Of a DNA stretch of 64,000 bases, positions 44,689 to 53,487 are shown piece after piece. Location: positions 1 through 64,000 of the forward strand of contig SVLY01000004.1 in the NCBI GenBank assembly GCA_015067715.1, read 5' to 3'. Under the pieces are notes generated by a model. That model worked only from the letters and a program-made list of their open reading frames with translations. It had not been told where the DNA came from and ran no database searches. Position 1 is the first letter of the stretch; each line of letters opens with the position of its first letter. The position numbers were made by a program, and so were the translations under genes. This DNA comes from Oscillospiraceae bacterium (GTDB lineage: Bacteria; Bacillota; Clostridia; Oscillospirales; QAMX01).

Positions 44689-44721
44689 ATGATGTTAGAT
44701 ATCAAGAATGAACAGGAATGA
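44689..44721 (+). CDS. Ten-codon leader-like ORF or gene remnant
   Basis: ATG ATG TTA GAT... encodes MMLDIKNEQE and stops. AGAGAGG lies 7 nt before the ATG, a better ribosome binding site than many real genes here. Its last codons form the left arm of the hairpin at 44711. It could be a leader peptide of an attenuator whose gene is gone, or the truncated start of a lost gene. Confidence 0.3.
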   Translation: MMLDIKNEQE

Positions 44722-44765
44722 GCCTTGGCTGTTTGTTGACAAGACAGTCAAGGCTCATTCCTGTT
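44711..44765 (+). repeat. Perfect 17-bp inverted repeat (22-bp hairpin) with downstream T-tract
   Basis: AACAGGAATGAGCCTTG and CAAGGCTCATTCCTGTT are perfect complements; inner GCTGT/ACAGT extends the stem by five pairs with one G-U. A T7 run begins 9 nt after the stem (44774-44780), further than in a standard terminator. Confidence 0.9.
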
Positions 44766-44785
44766 ATATGACCTTTTTTTCACTT

Positions 44786-44834
44786 AAAAAACCAACCCTC
44801 CCCCGCACGAGGCTGCGCAGGGAAGGGCTTTTTT
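44786..44834 (-). terminator. Bidirectional terminator after the gene at 44.84 kb
   Basis: CCCTTCCCTGCGC pairs with GTGCGGGGGAGGG with G-U pairs. T-tracts flank it on both strands (TTTTTT on each side). Confidence 0.7.
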
Positions 44835-44835
44835 A

Positions 44836-45180
44836 TTAGCTCTGTTTAATTTCGTATGGCTCAAGAGCCTTCCGCACGTCACCGCAAAAAGCCCTTGCGG
44901 CGCCCATGTCTCCGACTATGGGGGCGTCCTTTCTTCCGCAGGCGGCGTTCCAGCTGACCTCACAGCAGGTATCCCCGGGGTTGATAACAACGGTGAGCCC
45001 GAAAAGAGAGGCAAAGCGTTTATAAAACCTTGAAAACACCAAAAGAATGCTCTTTCCTCCGGAGGTCTCTATCTCTCTCCGGTCCGAAAGCACGGCGCCG
45101 TCTTTTCCGCAGAGCTTTTTGGTGAGCAAAAGCTCGATCTGTCCCGGATTAAGGCGCACAGTGATATTATTACCGTTCAT
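44836..45180 (-). CDS. Small protein of unknown function, possibly DUF6054
   Basis: 114 aa, soluble, no signal peptide. Short beta-rich pattern (ITVRLNPGQIELLL; SILLVFSRFYKRFASLFGLTVVI; TCCEVSWNAACG) that resembles DUF6054 as I remember it, with low certainty. ATG 45180 follows GGAGG by 8 nt; the ORF track start at 45291 lies inside the upstream gene. It is 25 nt downstream of the radical SAM gene and probably cotranscribed. Confidence 0.6.
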   Translation of the reverse strand: MNGNNITVRLNPGQIELLLTKKLCGKDGAVLSDRREIETSGGKSILLVFSRFYKRFASLFGLTVVINPGDTCCEVSWNAACGRKDAPIVGDMGAARAFCGDVRKALEPYEIKQS

Positions 45181-45205
45181 GGGTATTTCCTCCTCTGGAT
45201 CCGGC

Positions 45206-47764
45206 TCAAAGGGAACGCGCCTCGGCTTCGGTATAGAAGGCCTCGCGGCAGTAATCCGCCCAGACGATATTCGCGCCCGGAAGCTTTTCATTCACCGCAG
45301 AGACAAGGTATCTGGGGTTCAGCGAACCGCCGGCGGCGTCCTTGAGAACAGCTCTGATAACCAGCATTCCGTTTTCTGCGGCCACGTCAAGAGAGAAGAC
45401 CTGTTCTGAGACGTCCACTGTCTTCATTCCCTTTTTGCTGCGCTTTTCAACCGTAAGCGGTCCGGAAAGCAGAGCCTTGACAGCCTCGGCCATAGCATCG
45501 TCTGCCACATCTTTGGTCTCGCAGACAACGGTGTAACCCGAGGCGAATATATCCGCCACCTTTACCTCTGCGGCATTTCCGGTAATACGGATTCCGACGG
45601 GAAGATACATGTTGGTCTTTTGAATAAGCCCTGCAACGTCACCGTCGAAATCCAGGATCGAAGTGTCCAGGATCTCACAGCGGCTCTCATAGCCAAGGGA
45701 AAGGGGTCTTGCAAGGGATATGTATGGTTTCGGGTTAAAGCCTTCGGAGTGTTTAAGGGGCACTCCGGCGCGCTTAAAGGCCATTGCAAAGGTCTTCATC
45801 AGCTCAAGATGGGAGGTGTACACGCCCTTATCGAACTTTTCAAAACGCAGACGCACGCTGACGGGCTCGCCCTTTTTGACCTCCGGCGCGGTATAGGCAG
45901 GAAGGGGCTTATCCTCGGTTTCAAGAGAGAGCTGGCACTTTCCGCCGAGAAGACGGTTTGCGCCGCATCCGGAGCATCCGCCGGGAGCGTTGCGGCAGTC
46001 AGGAGTGATAACCCCGCGGTAGGCGTCCTTTCTGCTACGTTTGAGGTATGCAACTGTAACGCCGCAGTCGATATGGCTCCAGGGAAGTATCTCGTCCTCT
46101 CCTCTTTCACGGAGGTAGAAGAAAGGATCAAGCCCGGCTTCTTTGATGCATTCGATCCAGGTATCGTATTTGAAATACTCTTCCCAGGAGTCAAAGCGAC
46201 AGCCCTTGTTCCAGGCGGCGTAAACAACGGCGCCGAGCCTTCTGTCGCCACGGGCAAAAATGCCCTCCATCATGGAAGTGTGGGGATCGTGATAGGCGTA
46301 GCTCACAGCGCGGGCCTTGAGCTTGTTTTTAAGAACGGCGATCTTAGCGTACATCTCGTCCGGGGTGCACATTCTTTCCCACTGGAAGGGAGTGAAGGGC
46401 TTTGGGATGAACAGAGAGGTGGAAAGGGCAATGGCAAGCTGTTTTGTCTGGGAGCGGTCCCGGTCACAGGTGCGCCAGAGGTGCACGACGCTGTCCGCCA
46501 TTTCGGCAATGCCTTCGATATCCTCGGGAGTTTCCGTGGGAAGACCCAGCATGAAATAGAGCTTAACTCTGCTCCATCCGCTCTCGAAGAGCACACGGCA
46601 GGCCTCCAGCAGATCCTCCTGGCTGAGGTTCTTGTTTATAACGTCTCTGAGCCTCTGAGAGCCCGCTTCAGGGGCGAAGGTGATGGAGCTCTTGCGGACT
46701 CCGGCAATGCGCTTGGTGAGCTCTGTGGAGAAATTGTCCGCACGGAGAGAGGGCACGGAGAGGTTTATCTTTTCTTTTTCAAGTCTGGGCAAAAGCAGGT
46801 CGCAAAGCTCCGGCAGGGCGGAATAGTCGCTGGTGGAGAGGGAAGAAAGGGCAAGCTCCCCGGCGCCGGAGTGGGCAAGACAGGCAAAGGCCTGATTTGC
46901 AAGGGTCTCCGGCCGCTTCTGGCGGATGGGACGGAAGGTGTGACCTGCCTGGCAGAAGCGGCATCCGCGAACGCATCCCCGGAAAAGCTCAATGCTGTCC
47001 CTGTCCTGAACCACCTCGCCGGAGGCGACGGGAGCGTCAGTCGGGAAATAGGCGCTGTCCAGATCCGCAACGATACGCTTTGTGACCGTTGCGGGAATCC
47101 CGACTTTGGGGGTAAAGGCCGAAATGCGGCCTTCGGAATCGTACTCAACGGTGTAAAGGGAGGGAACGTAAGCTCCGCCGATCTCACAGGCGGCACGGCG
47201 GAGAAACTCTGCCTTGCCCGCGCCCTTCATGTCCCGGTAGAGGGTGATAAGCTCGGGAATCATCTCCTCGCCCTCGCCGATGGAGAAGAGGTCGATAAAG
47301 TCTGCCATGGGCTCGGCGTTGTAGGCGCAGGGACCGCCGGCGATAACGATTGGGTCGTTTTCTCCTCTGTCGCAGGAGCGTACAGGAATTCCGGCAAGGT
47401 CAAGCATCTCAAGCACGTCGGTGTAGCACATCTCGTACTGAAGGGTAAAGGCGACGATGTCGAAATCGGCAAGGCTGTCTCCGCTTTCAAGAGTTCCCAG
47501 CTTTACGCCGTTTTTACGCATCTCGTCGGCCATATCCGGCCAGGGACAGAAGGCTCTCTCGCACCAGCAAAAGTCAAGGCGGTTGAGAACACCCGTGAGT
47601 ATCTTCATGCCCAGGTTGGACATACCGATTTCATATGTATCAGGAAAACAGAACGCCACGCGGACGGGAACGGAGGGGTCCTTCATAACTCCGCCGAATT
47701 CTCCGCCAACGTATCTTCCGGGCTTTTCCACACCGGACAGTATCTTTTTAAGGTCTCTGTTCAT
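45206..47764 (-). CDS. B12-binding radical SAM protein fused to a DUF2344 domain (TIGR03960 type)
   Basis: 852 aa. The N-terminal region (to about 200) looks like a B12-binding Rossmann domain (SVPVRVAFCFPDTYEIGMSNLG; DIVAFTLQYEMCYTDVLEML). The radical SAM core has C-x3-C-x2-C in FRGCVRGCRFCQAGHTFRP. A C-terminal DUF2344/TIGR03936 domain begins near 625 (VSVRLRFEKFDKGVYTSHLELMK). Such proteins are often next to rRNA-processing and L21/L27 genes; those are not here. ATG 47764 with AAGGA is preferred to the ORF-track start, which falls at the promoter. Confidence 0.9.
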   Translation of the reverse strand: MNRDLKKILSGVEKPGRYVGGEFGGVMKDPSVPVRVAFCFPDTYEIGMSNLGMKILTGVLNRLDFCWCERAFCPWPDMADEMRKNGVKLGTLESGDSLADFDIVAFTLQYEMCYTDVLEMLDLAGIPVRSCDRGENDPIVIAGGPCAYNAEPMADFIDLFSIGEGEEMIPELITLYRDMKGAGKAEFLRRAACEIGGAYVPSLYTVEYDSEGRISAFTPKVGIPATVTKRIVADLDSAYFPTDAPVASGEVVQDRDSIELFRGCVRGCRFCQAGHTFRPIRQKRPETLANQAFACLAHSGAGELALSSLSTSDYSALPELCDLLLPRLEKEKINLSVPSLRADNFSTELTKRIAGVRKSSITFAPEAGSQRLRDVINKNLSQEDLLEACRVLFESGWSRVKLYFMLGLPTETPEDIEGIAEMADSVVHLWRTCDRDRSQTKQLAIALSTSLFIPKPFTPFQWERMCTPDEMYAKIAVLKNKLKARAVSYAYHDPHTSMMEGIFARGDRRLGAVVYAAWNKGCRFDSWEEYFKYDTWIECIKEAGLDPFFYLRERGEDEILPWSHIDCGVTVAYLKRSRKDAYRGVITPDCRNAPGGCSGCGANRLLGGKCQLSLETEDKPLPAYTAPEVKKGEPVSVRLRFEKFDKGVYTSHLELMKTFAMAFKRAGVPLKHSEGFNPKPYISLARPLSLGYESRCEILDTSILDFDGDVAGLIQKTNMYLPVGIRITGNAAEVKVADIFASGYTVVCETKDVADDAMAEAVKALLSGPLTVEKRSKKGMKTVDVSEQVFSLDVAAENGMLVIRAVLKDAAGGSLNPRYLVSAVNEKLPGANIVWADYCREAFYTEAEARSL

Positions 47765-47807
47765 CTTTATGCTTAGTCCTTCGTAAAACAAAATGATATA
47801 CACGGAT

Positions 47808-47836
47808 ATTATATCACGGTTTTACTCTCTTTTCAA
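47808..47836 (-). promoter_or_regulatory. Promoter of the B12/radical SAM gene
   Basis: Minus strand TTGAAA, 17-nt spacer, TATAAT. The -35 lies in the 3' end of the M50 protease gene. Confidence 0.75.
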
Positions 47837-48410
47837 CAGCAAACCTTTTTTTCACACCCCCGAAAGCAAGTGCAAAAGCAAACAAAAGCAGGCTGAAATT
47901 GCCGCTTTTCGCCCCGAGCCAGACTCCGGCTATGATCAGAGAAGCCGAAACCGAGATCTCAAGAACTCTGCAGGCTTTCTCTGCAGCAGAATATCCAAGA
48001 AATGACTTGAAAACGGAATCCGCAATGACTCCCCCGTCCAGACCGGTCAGGGGCAGAAGGTTATATAGCCCCAGCAGGATGTTCGTGCCCGCGAAGGTAA
48101 ACCCAAGCTCGCTCACCGCAGAAAACGCAGTACCAAAACCGAGGAGAAGATTTACCCCAGGCCCGGCCAGAGCGCAGAACCCGTCGCAAAAATAGTCCGT
48201 TATGCCGGGATAACTCACACGCATCTCAAGACCGCGCCAGTTGAAGGTCAGTCTTTCAAGCCTACCGCCAAAGCAAAGTGAGGCAAGATAATGTCCCAGC
48301 TCATGGCAAAAGGCCGCAATAAACGCGCACAGCGCCGTGTCTGCGCCGCAAAAGAGAAGTCCCATTCCGCATAGAAACAAAAACCCCGGTCTTATCTCAA
48401 GCTTCGTCAT
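47814..48410 (-). CDS. M50-family membrane metallopeptidase
   Basis: 198-aa integral membrane protease of the SpoIVFB/site-2 type. The HExxH zinc motif is AAFCHELGHYLAS near residue 35 and the second metal-ligand region is LLPLTGLDGGVIADS near 123. It cleaves substrates within the membrane. The gene family often neighbours the TIGR03960 radical SAM gene in clostridia, as here. It could be SpoIVFB-like, but no SpoIVFA partner is seen. The substrate is unknown. Confidence 0.88.
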   Translation of the reverse strand: MTKLEIRPGFLFLCGMGLLFCGADTALCAFIAAFCHELGHYLASLCFGGRLERLTFNWRGLEMRVSYPGITDYFCDGFCALAGPGVNLLLGFGTAFSAVSELGFTFAGTNILLGLYNLLPLTGLDGGVIADSVFKSFLGYSAAEKACRVLEISVSASLIIAGVWLGAKSGNFSLLLFAFALAFGGVKKRFAVEKRVKP

Positions 48411-48619
48411 TTATCGCTCTTTGACCAGACCTGGGCTATCTGACCCAGGGTACGCTGTCCATCCCGAAGCTCAACCGCGGTTTTTCCCACCTCCACAACA
48501 AAATACTGAATGTTTCGCCTGCCGGTAACCGGTCTTCCGCCGTTGATGGCAAGAATTGCAATTGCCGCGCCAAGGCATGCTCCCCCGGCGATATAGCCAA
48601 TAAGCTCTTTTCTTTTCAT
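48407..48619 (-). CDS. Small single-helix membrane protein
   Basis: 70 aa. One hydrophobic helix (IGYIAGGACLGAAIAILAI, residues 7-25), then a short polar tail (FVVEVGKTAVELRDG). GGAGG stands close to the ATG. Its stop overlaps the M50 start by 4 nt, so the two are coupled. Family not recognised. Confidence 0.65.
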   Translation of the reverse strand: MKRKELIGYIAGGACLGAAIAILAINGGRPVTGRRNIQYFVVEVGKTAVELRDGQRTLGQIAQVWSKSDK

Positions 48620-48656
48620 TTCCTCCGCCTCCTGTCTCGCCGACAGCGGAATATAC

Positions 48657-48685
48657 TTGATATTTCCGCCTGTTCGCGGTATAAT
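48657..48685 (+). promoter_or_regulatory. Promoter of the permuted solute-binding lipoprotein
   Basis: TTGATA, 17-nt spacer, TATAAT, 38 nt before the ATG. Confidence 0.8.
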
Positions 48686-48722
48686 ATACCTGTATAAGCT
48701 TTATGCAAAGGAGCTTTCGGGA

Positions 48723-49499
48723 ATGAAAAAGATCTCAATCTTGATTTTACTTACGGTCATACTCCTGACCTTTTCCGCATGCGGAGATGAGATGGTTTTA
48801 GACTCTGCATCTGACCTTGCCGCTTTAAGAGTCGGCGCTGTCAGCTCCACCGCAGGAGAGACCTACGCCGCCAACTGCGGCTCTGAGGCGGTAAGCGTTT
48901 TTGCCACCATCGAAGAAGCCGTTGAAGCCCTCGTTGCCGGGGAGATAGACTGCATTATAACCGACCTTAACACCGCAAAGGACGTTGCCTCGAACCGGGA
49001 TGACGTTACCAACACCAAGACCAGAATAATCCAGGACACCGACTGGTGCGCCGCAGTTCGCTCTGCGGATTTTGACTCCCTCGCCGTTGCAGAGGTGGTC
49101 TCTGCCGAAGTCCACAAGGAGACCAATTTTTCTAAGCTCTGCCGGGGCTTTATCGAAAACACCGGAGAAGATCGGGACGCTTTCATAACCGCCGACCAGG
49201 TCGGCTCCTCCGGAACCTTCACCCTTGGCACCACCGCCGACTATCCCCCCTACGCCTACCTCACCGAAGACGGCAAAGCGGCCGGAATCTCCGTTGAATA
49301 TGCAAAGCGCTACGCCCAAAAGAGAGATCAGACCCTTGAAATAAAGGTATACGAAAACGACTCGGAGCTGTCCAAAGCTCTGAAGTCCGGAGAGATAGAT
49401 ATGTATTTCGAGCAGCTCCCCGTCCCCGCAGTTCCCGGTATTACCTACTCCACCACCTGTTACACCGTCGAGCTCAGAGTTCTGATTGCGGACAATTAA
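48723..49499 (+). CDS. Lipoprotein with solute-binding fold whose two halves are in swapped order
   Basis: 258 aa. Signal peptide with lipobox FSAC (Cys near 20). The N-terminal part (about 30-150) reads like the second lobe of a family 3 solute-binding protein: ALRVGAVSSTAGETYA then FATIEEAVEALVAGEIDCIITD. The C-terminal part (about 165-255) reads like the first lobe: TLGTTADYPPYAYLTEDGK, then SELSKALKSGEIDMYF and GITYSTTCY. This is the reverse of normal order, consistent with circular permutation. No transporter genes are adjacent on this strand. GGAG precedes the ATG at 48723; the ORF track starts earlier. Confidence 0.8.
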   Translation: MKKISILILLTVILLTFSACGDEMVLDSASDLAALRVGAVSSTAGETYAANCGSEAVSVFATIEEAVEALVAGEIDCIITDLNTAKDVASNRDDVTNTKTRIIQDTDWCAAVRSADFDSLAVAEVVSAEVHKETNFSKLCRGFIENTGEDRDAFITADQVGSSGTFTLGTTADYPPYAYLTEDGKAAGISVEYAKRYAQKRDQTLEIKVYENDSELSKALKSGEIDMYFEQLPVPAVPGITYSTTCYTVELRVLIADN

Positions 49500-49517
49500 T
49501 TCAGTTTTTATTATAAC

Positions 49518-49559
49518 AAAGCCTTCTCCAACCTCAGGAGAGGGCTTTTAATTTTATTT
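49518..49559 (+). terminator. Intrinsic terminator after the permuted lipoprotein gene
   Basis: AAAGCCTTCTCC pairs with GGAGAGGGCTTT (one G-U), followed by TAATTTTATTT. Confidence 0.8.
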
Positions 49560-49576
49560 GCAAACAATAATATCAA

Positions 49577-49605
49577 TTGACAAATAAATACCGGAGCATT
49601 ATAAT
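49577..49605 (+). promoter_or_regulatory. Consensus sigma-A promoter of the beta-helix gene
   Basis: TTGACA, 17-nt spacer, TATAAT. Confidence 0.9.
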
Positions 49606-49636
49606 TGAAACAAACCAACTCATCGGAGGGATAACA

Positions 49637-51844
49637 ATGAAGCTTAAAGGATTTCTTTCCCTTGCGGCCGGCATATTAACGCTGGCAATGCTGTTTTCAG
49701 CATGTTCTGCCGAACCCATAACGACCGATTCTGCCAAAACGGATATCCCGGAGACCACCTCTGCCCCAGAAGACAAATCGGTTTCTTTGTACGTCGACTG
49801 CAACGCCGCCCCCGGCGGAGACGGCAGTGAAAACGCTCCGTTTTGCAAAATCCCCGAAGCTCAGACAAAAATACGCGAACTTAAATCCACCGAAGGTTTT
49901 TCCGCAGACGGGATCAACGTGATAATCGGAAACGGAGAATACCGCCTCAGCGAGGGGCTTAATTTCACAGCAGAAGACTCCGGCACCAAGGAATGCCCCA
50001 TTACTTATTTCGCCCCGAACGGCGGAGCGATTCTTTCCGGCGGAGTCATTCTCTCTTACACAGATTTCGAGCCCCTGTCCGAAGACGAAAAAACAAGACT
50101 TATTGATGCTTCCGCAAAAGAAAACGTAGTTAAAGTTGACCTTTCAAAATACGGAGTCGACCCCGAAGCCATTGAAACAGTGGAAAATTCCGCAATGGAG
50201 CTTTTCATCGACGGTGACCGCGCAACCCTTGCCCGATATCCCAACGATACGTTCCTGAAAACCTTCCGGGTCATTGACGTTGGCGACACTCACGAAGTCT
50301 ATTCCGATACGACCTTTGACCAGCACGGAATTGCAAGCCTTGTTCCCGATTTTGTCAGCTACGATGTCAATACCCGCGGCGGAACCTTCATGGTGACCAG
50401 CGATATCCGGGACAGAATGCTCCAATGGACTTCCATGGACGGGGTTTATCTGCACGGATATTTCAAATGGAGCTGGTCCGATTCCACCACTCTCATCGGT
50501 GACTTTGATCCCAATAAATCAACAATAACACTTTCTAAATCCATAACCTACGGCGTCTCCTCAAAAGCACCATTCTACTTCCTTAACGTTTACGAAGAGC
50601 TCGACAGTCCCGGCGAATTTTATGTTGACAAAGCCACCTCCACTCTTTATCTTTACAAAACAGCTGATTTCGAATCCTCGGAGCTCATGCTCTCCGCTCT
50701 TTCCGGGGACATTATCACCGCAACGGATCTGTCCCACGTCAGCTTTAAAAATCTCACGCTCTGTGCAACCAGAGGCAACGGTATGACCGTTTCCGGAAAC
50801 GATATTCTGATTGACAGCTGCAAAATTTACAACGTCCGCGGCGGTGCCATAACCGCGGCAGGCAACAATATCACCGTTCAAAACAGCGAGCTTACCAATC
50901 TCGGCGCCTTTGGCATAAACATCTCCGGCGGAGATTCCACAACGCTTACACCCTCCGGAAATCTTGTTTACAACAACCTTATCAACAATTTCGGAGTGAT
51001 CAAAAGAACCTATCAGTCCGCCGTTGCGGCAAGCGGATGCGGCGTGACCGTTTCCCACAACGAAATTTCCGAATCTCCCCATCAGGCCATGACCTGGAGC
51101 GGACCTAACCATGTTATAGAATACAACGAGGTTTACGACGTTTGTCTTGAAACGTCTGATTGCGGCGCATTATACGCAGGCAGAAATTTCATAAGCTACG
51201 GCTGTGTTATAAGATATAATTACATCCACGATGTTGGCTCCGGCACGGCTCTCGCAAACGGTATCTATTGGGATGACGGTCTCAGCGGTCAGACCGCATA
51301 CGGAAATATCATCGCAAACATTACAAACAATGCATTCGCCATCGGCGGCGGCAGAGATAACGTCGTGGAGAACAACCTTATCATAAACACGATAAGAGTT
51401 CCCATTAGCTTCGACGGAAGAACACGTGAAGCACTGCTTGACCCAAACGCATGGTTCACTGAAAATGCAAAAATGGCCGAAGCGATTCCCACGCTCCAAA
51501 ACGAATACTGGAACGATACCTTCCCCACCTACGGTCAGCTCATCCCCTACACCGCCGATTATTCCGGCGACCCTGACGATCCCCTGCTCTCTGCAAACCC
51601 GGCAAACAACATTATCAGAAATAACGTTACCTACCACTACTTTGCCGGTGCCAGAAAACACAGCATAAACGACTACACACTTGAGCATTGCACCGTGGAA
51701 AACAACCCCACCATCAGGATCAACCACGAAGCACTGGATGCCTGGATAACAGGTGACACTTCTATTATCAACGACCCCCGCACTCTTGAAAAATGTCCCG
51801 ACTTCAAACCTCTTCCCATTGACGAAATGGGGCGCGTTGAGTAA
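49637..51844 (+). CDS. Secreted right-handed beta-helix lipoprotein
   Basis: 735 aa. Signal peptide with lipobox FSAC (Cys near 23). YVDCNAAPGGDGSENAPFCKIPEAQTKIREL near 55-85 is the entry motif of pectate-lyase-like and related beta-helix proteins. The repeat region (about 370-600) has stacked turns such as GNDILIDSCKIYNVRGGAITAAGNNITVQNSEL and HNEISESPHQAM. Such proteins cleave or bind polysaccharides; the substrate is not clear. GGAGGG precedes the ATG by 6 nt; the ORF track starts at the promoter. Confidence 0.85.
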   Translation: MKLKGFLSLAAGILTLAMLFSACSAEPITTDSAKTDIPETTSAPEDKSVSLYVDCNAAPGGDGSENAPFCKIPEAQTKIRELKSTEGFSADGINVIIGNGEYRLSEGLNFTAEDSGTKECPITYFAPNGGAILSGGVILSYTDFEPLSEDEKTRLIDASAKENVVKVDLSKYGVDPEAIETVENSAMELFIDGDRATLARYPNDTFLKTFRVIDVGDTHEVYSDTTFDQHGIASLVPDFVSYDVNTRGGTFMVTSDIRDRMLQWTSMDGVYLHGYFKWSWSDSTTLIGDFDPNKSTITLSKSITYGVSSKAPFYFLNVYEELDSPGEFYVDKATSTLYLYKTADFESSELMLSALSGDIITATDLSHVSFKNLTLCATRGNGMTVSGNDILIDSCKIYNVRGGAITAAGNNITVQNSELTNLGAFGINISGGDSTTLTPSGNLVYNNLINNFGVIKRTYQSAVAASGCGVTVSHNEISESPHQAMTWSGPNHVIEYNEVYDVCLETSDCGALYAGRNFISYGCVIRYNYIHDVGSGTALANGIYWDDGLSGQTAYGNIIANITNNAFAIGGGRDNVVENNLIINTIRVPISFDGRTREALLDPNAWFTENAKMAEAIPTLQNEYWNDTFPTYGQLIPYTADYSGDPDDPLLSANPANNIIRNNVTYHYFAGARKHSINDYTLEHCTVENNPTIRINHEALDAWITGDTSIINDPRTLEKCPDFKPLPIDEMGRVE

Positions 51845-51856
51845 AGCACAAAAAAA

Positions 51857-51886
51857 ACTCCCATCCTGCCCGGATGGGAGTTTTAA
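51857..51886 (+). terminator. Bidirectional terminator after the beta-helix gene
   Basis: ACTCCCATCC and GGATGGGAGT form a 10-bp stem, with T and A tracts on the two sides. Confidence 0.85.
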
Positions 51887-51891
51887 TTTGC

Positions 51892-52695
51892 TTAAAGGAC
51901 CTTGGAAAGGAAATCTCTGAGTCTGGGGTTTTGGGGATTGCCGAAGAATTCTTCGGGCTTACCCTCTTCGGTAATGCGGCCGTCATCCATGAAGACGATG
52001 CGCGAGCCGACCTCACGGGCAAAGCCCATCTCGTGGGTGACGACAACCATGGTCATACCCTCACGTGCAAGCTCCTTCATGAGGAAGAGGACCTCACCCA
52101 CCATTTCCGGGTCAAGGGCGCTTGTGGGCTCGTCAAAGAGCATAACGTCGGGCTCCATGCACAGGGAGCGGATTATGGCGATACGCTGTTTCTGACCGCC
52201 GGAAAGACGGCTGGGATATTCGTCCCGCTTGTCGTAAAGACCGATGCGGTTCAGAAGCTCAACAGCCTTTGCCTCTGCCTCCTGGGGTGTCTTCAGCTTA
52301 AGCTGAGTGGGGGCAAGAGTGAGGTTCTGCATAACGGTGAGATTGTTGAAAAGGTTAAAGTGCTGGAAGACCATGCCCATCTTCTGCCGGGCAAGCTCGG
52401 TCTTGATATAGTGCTTGTCCTGATATTCTCTTAAAGCGGCTTTAACGGCAGATTTCGGGCCTGCGGAAAATTCGGGATGAAGCGCCGGGTCGGGCTTTGT
52501 GAGAAGCTTGCCCTCAAGCCAGATCTCGCCGGCGTCGGGGGTCTCAAGCAGGTTCATGCAACGCAAAAAGGTGCTCTTGCCGCTTCCGGAAGGGCCGATA
52601 ACCACGACGTTCTCGCCCTTTTTAATATCGCAGGAAACTCCCTTGAGAACAGAAATATCGCCGAAGTTCTTGTAAATATTCTTAACGCTTATCAC
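51892..52695 (-). CDS. Polar amino acid ABC transporter ATP-binding protein
   Basis: 267 aa. Walker [14 protein letters not shown] near 36, Q-loop [12 protein letters not shown], signature [13 protein letters not shown] near 163 and Walker [17 protein letters not shown]. An insertion of about 30 residues before the Q-loop makes it longer than the usual 240 aa. It starts at GTG inside the permease gene (14-nt overlap) after AGAGG. Last gene of the SBP-permease-ATPase run. Confidence 0.95.
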   Translation of the reverse strand: MISVKNIYKNFGDISVLKGVSCDIKKGENVVVIGPSGSGKSTFLRCMNLLETPDAGEIWLEGKLLTKPDPALHPEFSAGPKSAVKAALREYQDKHYIKTELARQKMGMVFQHFNLFNNLTVMQNLTLAPTQLKLKTPQEAEAKAVELLNRIGLYDKRDEYPSRLSGGQKQRIAIIRSLCMEPDVMLFDEPTSALDPEMVGEVLFLMKELAREGMTMVVVTHEMGFAREVGSRIVFMDDGRITEEGKPEEFFGNPQNPRLRDFLSKVL

Positions 52696-53380
52696 TTGCT
52701 CTCAACCTCTTTTCAATTCTCTTAATGGCAAAGGTAAGGGTGTAAACAATGGCAAGATAGAACAGAGCCGCAACCAGCATGGGGGCAAAATAGGTTGCGA
52801 GATTGTTACCGCCGCCAATGACCTGAGCGGCCATATTAAGATCCTTCATGCCGATCATGCTGACGATGGAGGTCTCCTTAATAAGGGCGATAAGCTCGTT
52901 GCCGATGGCGGGAATAACGTTCTTAATGGCCTGGGGAATTACTATCTTCATCATAGTCGTACCCCGGGAAAGACCCAGAGAAAGACCGGCTTCGGTCTGA
53001 CCGATGTCAACGGAGAGAATGCCGGCACGGATGTTTTCCGCAACGTAGGCACCGGAGTTTATGCCAAAGGCAATAATTGCGGTGACTATCTGGGGGAAGC
53101 CCCTTATGGCAAAGACAACGAAGGCCATGATGAAGAGCTGCAAAGCCATGGGCGTGCCGCGGATTATGGTGACGTAGACCTTGCAGATGGCCCTGGGAAT
53201 CATCATCAGCTTGTTCTCGGACCGGGAAAGTGTGATGATGGCAACCAGAGTGCCAAGGAGAAGACCCAAAACAGCGGCACCAACAGAAATGATAAAGGTC
53301 ATTTTCAGACCGTTGAGCATTTCAAAGAGGTATTTCGTGTTGGTGAATATTTCAATTATATTGTCAAAAAACTTCGTCAT
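52682..53380 (-). CDS. Polar amino acid ABC transporter permease
   Basis: 232 aa with five or so helices. The EAA loop is [36 protein letters not shown] near 127-162, the docking site for the ATPase. It resembles His/Gln/cystine-type permeases. It lies 107 nt downstream of the substrate-binding gene, across a stem-loop, and overlaps the ATPase gene. Confidence 0.95.
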   Translation of the reverse strand: MTKFFDNIIEIFTNTKYLFEMLNGLKMTFIISVGAAVLGLLLGTLVAIITLSRSENKLMMIPRAICKVYVTIIRGTPMALQLFIMAFVVFAIRGFPQIVTAIIAFGINSGAYVAENIRAGILSVDIGQTEAGLSLGLSRGTTMMKIVIPQAIKNVIPAIGNELIALIKETSIVSMIGMKDLNMAAQVIGGGNNLATYFAPMLVAALFYLAIVYTLTFAIKRIEKRLRASDKR

Positions 53381-53412
53381 TAAAAAAGATCCCCTTACCT
53401 TTTCAGAGGAAA

Positions 53413-53441
53413 CGGGAGCCGCAGATACGACGCGGCTCCCG
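53413..53441 (-). terminator. Stem-loop between substrate-binding and permease genes
   Basis: CGGGAGCCGC pairs with GCGGCTCCCG (10 bp). There is no T-tract, so it may be an mRNA-stabilising or partial attenuator element that keeps the binding protein in excess over the permease. Confidence 0.5.
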
Positions 53442-53487
53442 TCCGTTTATAGGTGGTAATATTCTGTTACGGGTATGTATTTCCGGC

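Larger units (their letters stand above)
44283..44785 (+). other. AT-richer gene-poor stretch with a promoter and short ORFs
   Basis: About 500 nt without a credible full-length gene, visibly richer in A and T than its flanks. It contains three CAAGTT repeats (44363, 44395, 44405), a promoter, a 59-codon open stretch lacking a start codon that ends at 44684 (its end reads YDTDGLQIVFAAVGNCTLR), a 10-codon ORF with a good ribosome binding site, and a long hairpin. The open stretch may be the tail of a lost gene. I cannot name the element. Confidence 0.5.

Noticed and set aside
45620-47776. 718-aa plus-strand ORF opposite the B12/radical SAM gene
   Set aside because: It is the antisense shadow of a gene with clear domains; codon bias keeps the opposite frame open. 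It has no recognisable motif.
48723-49499. Frameshift or truncation as explanation for the odd solute-binding protein
   Set aside because: The frame is continuous from lipobox to stop, with ordinary codon use, its own promoter and terminator, and both lobe-like halves nearly complete.
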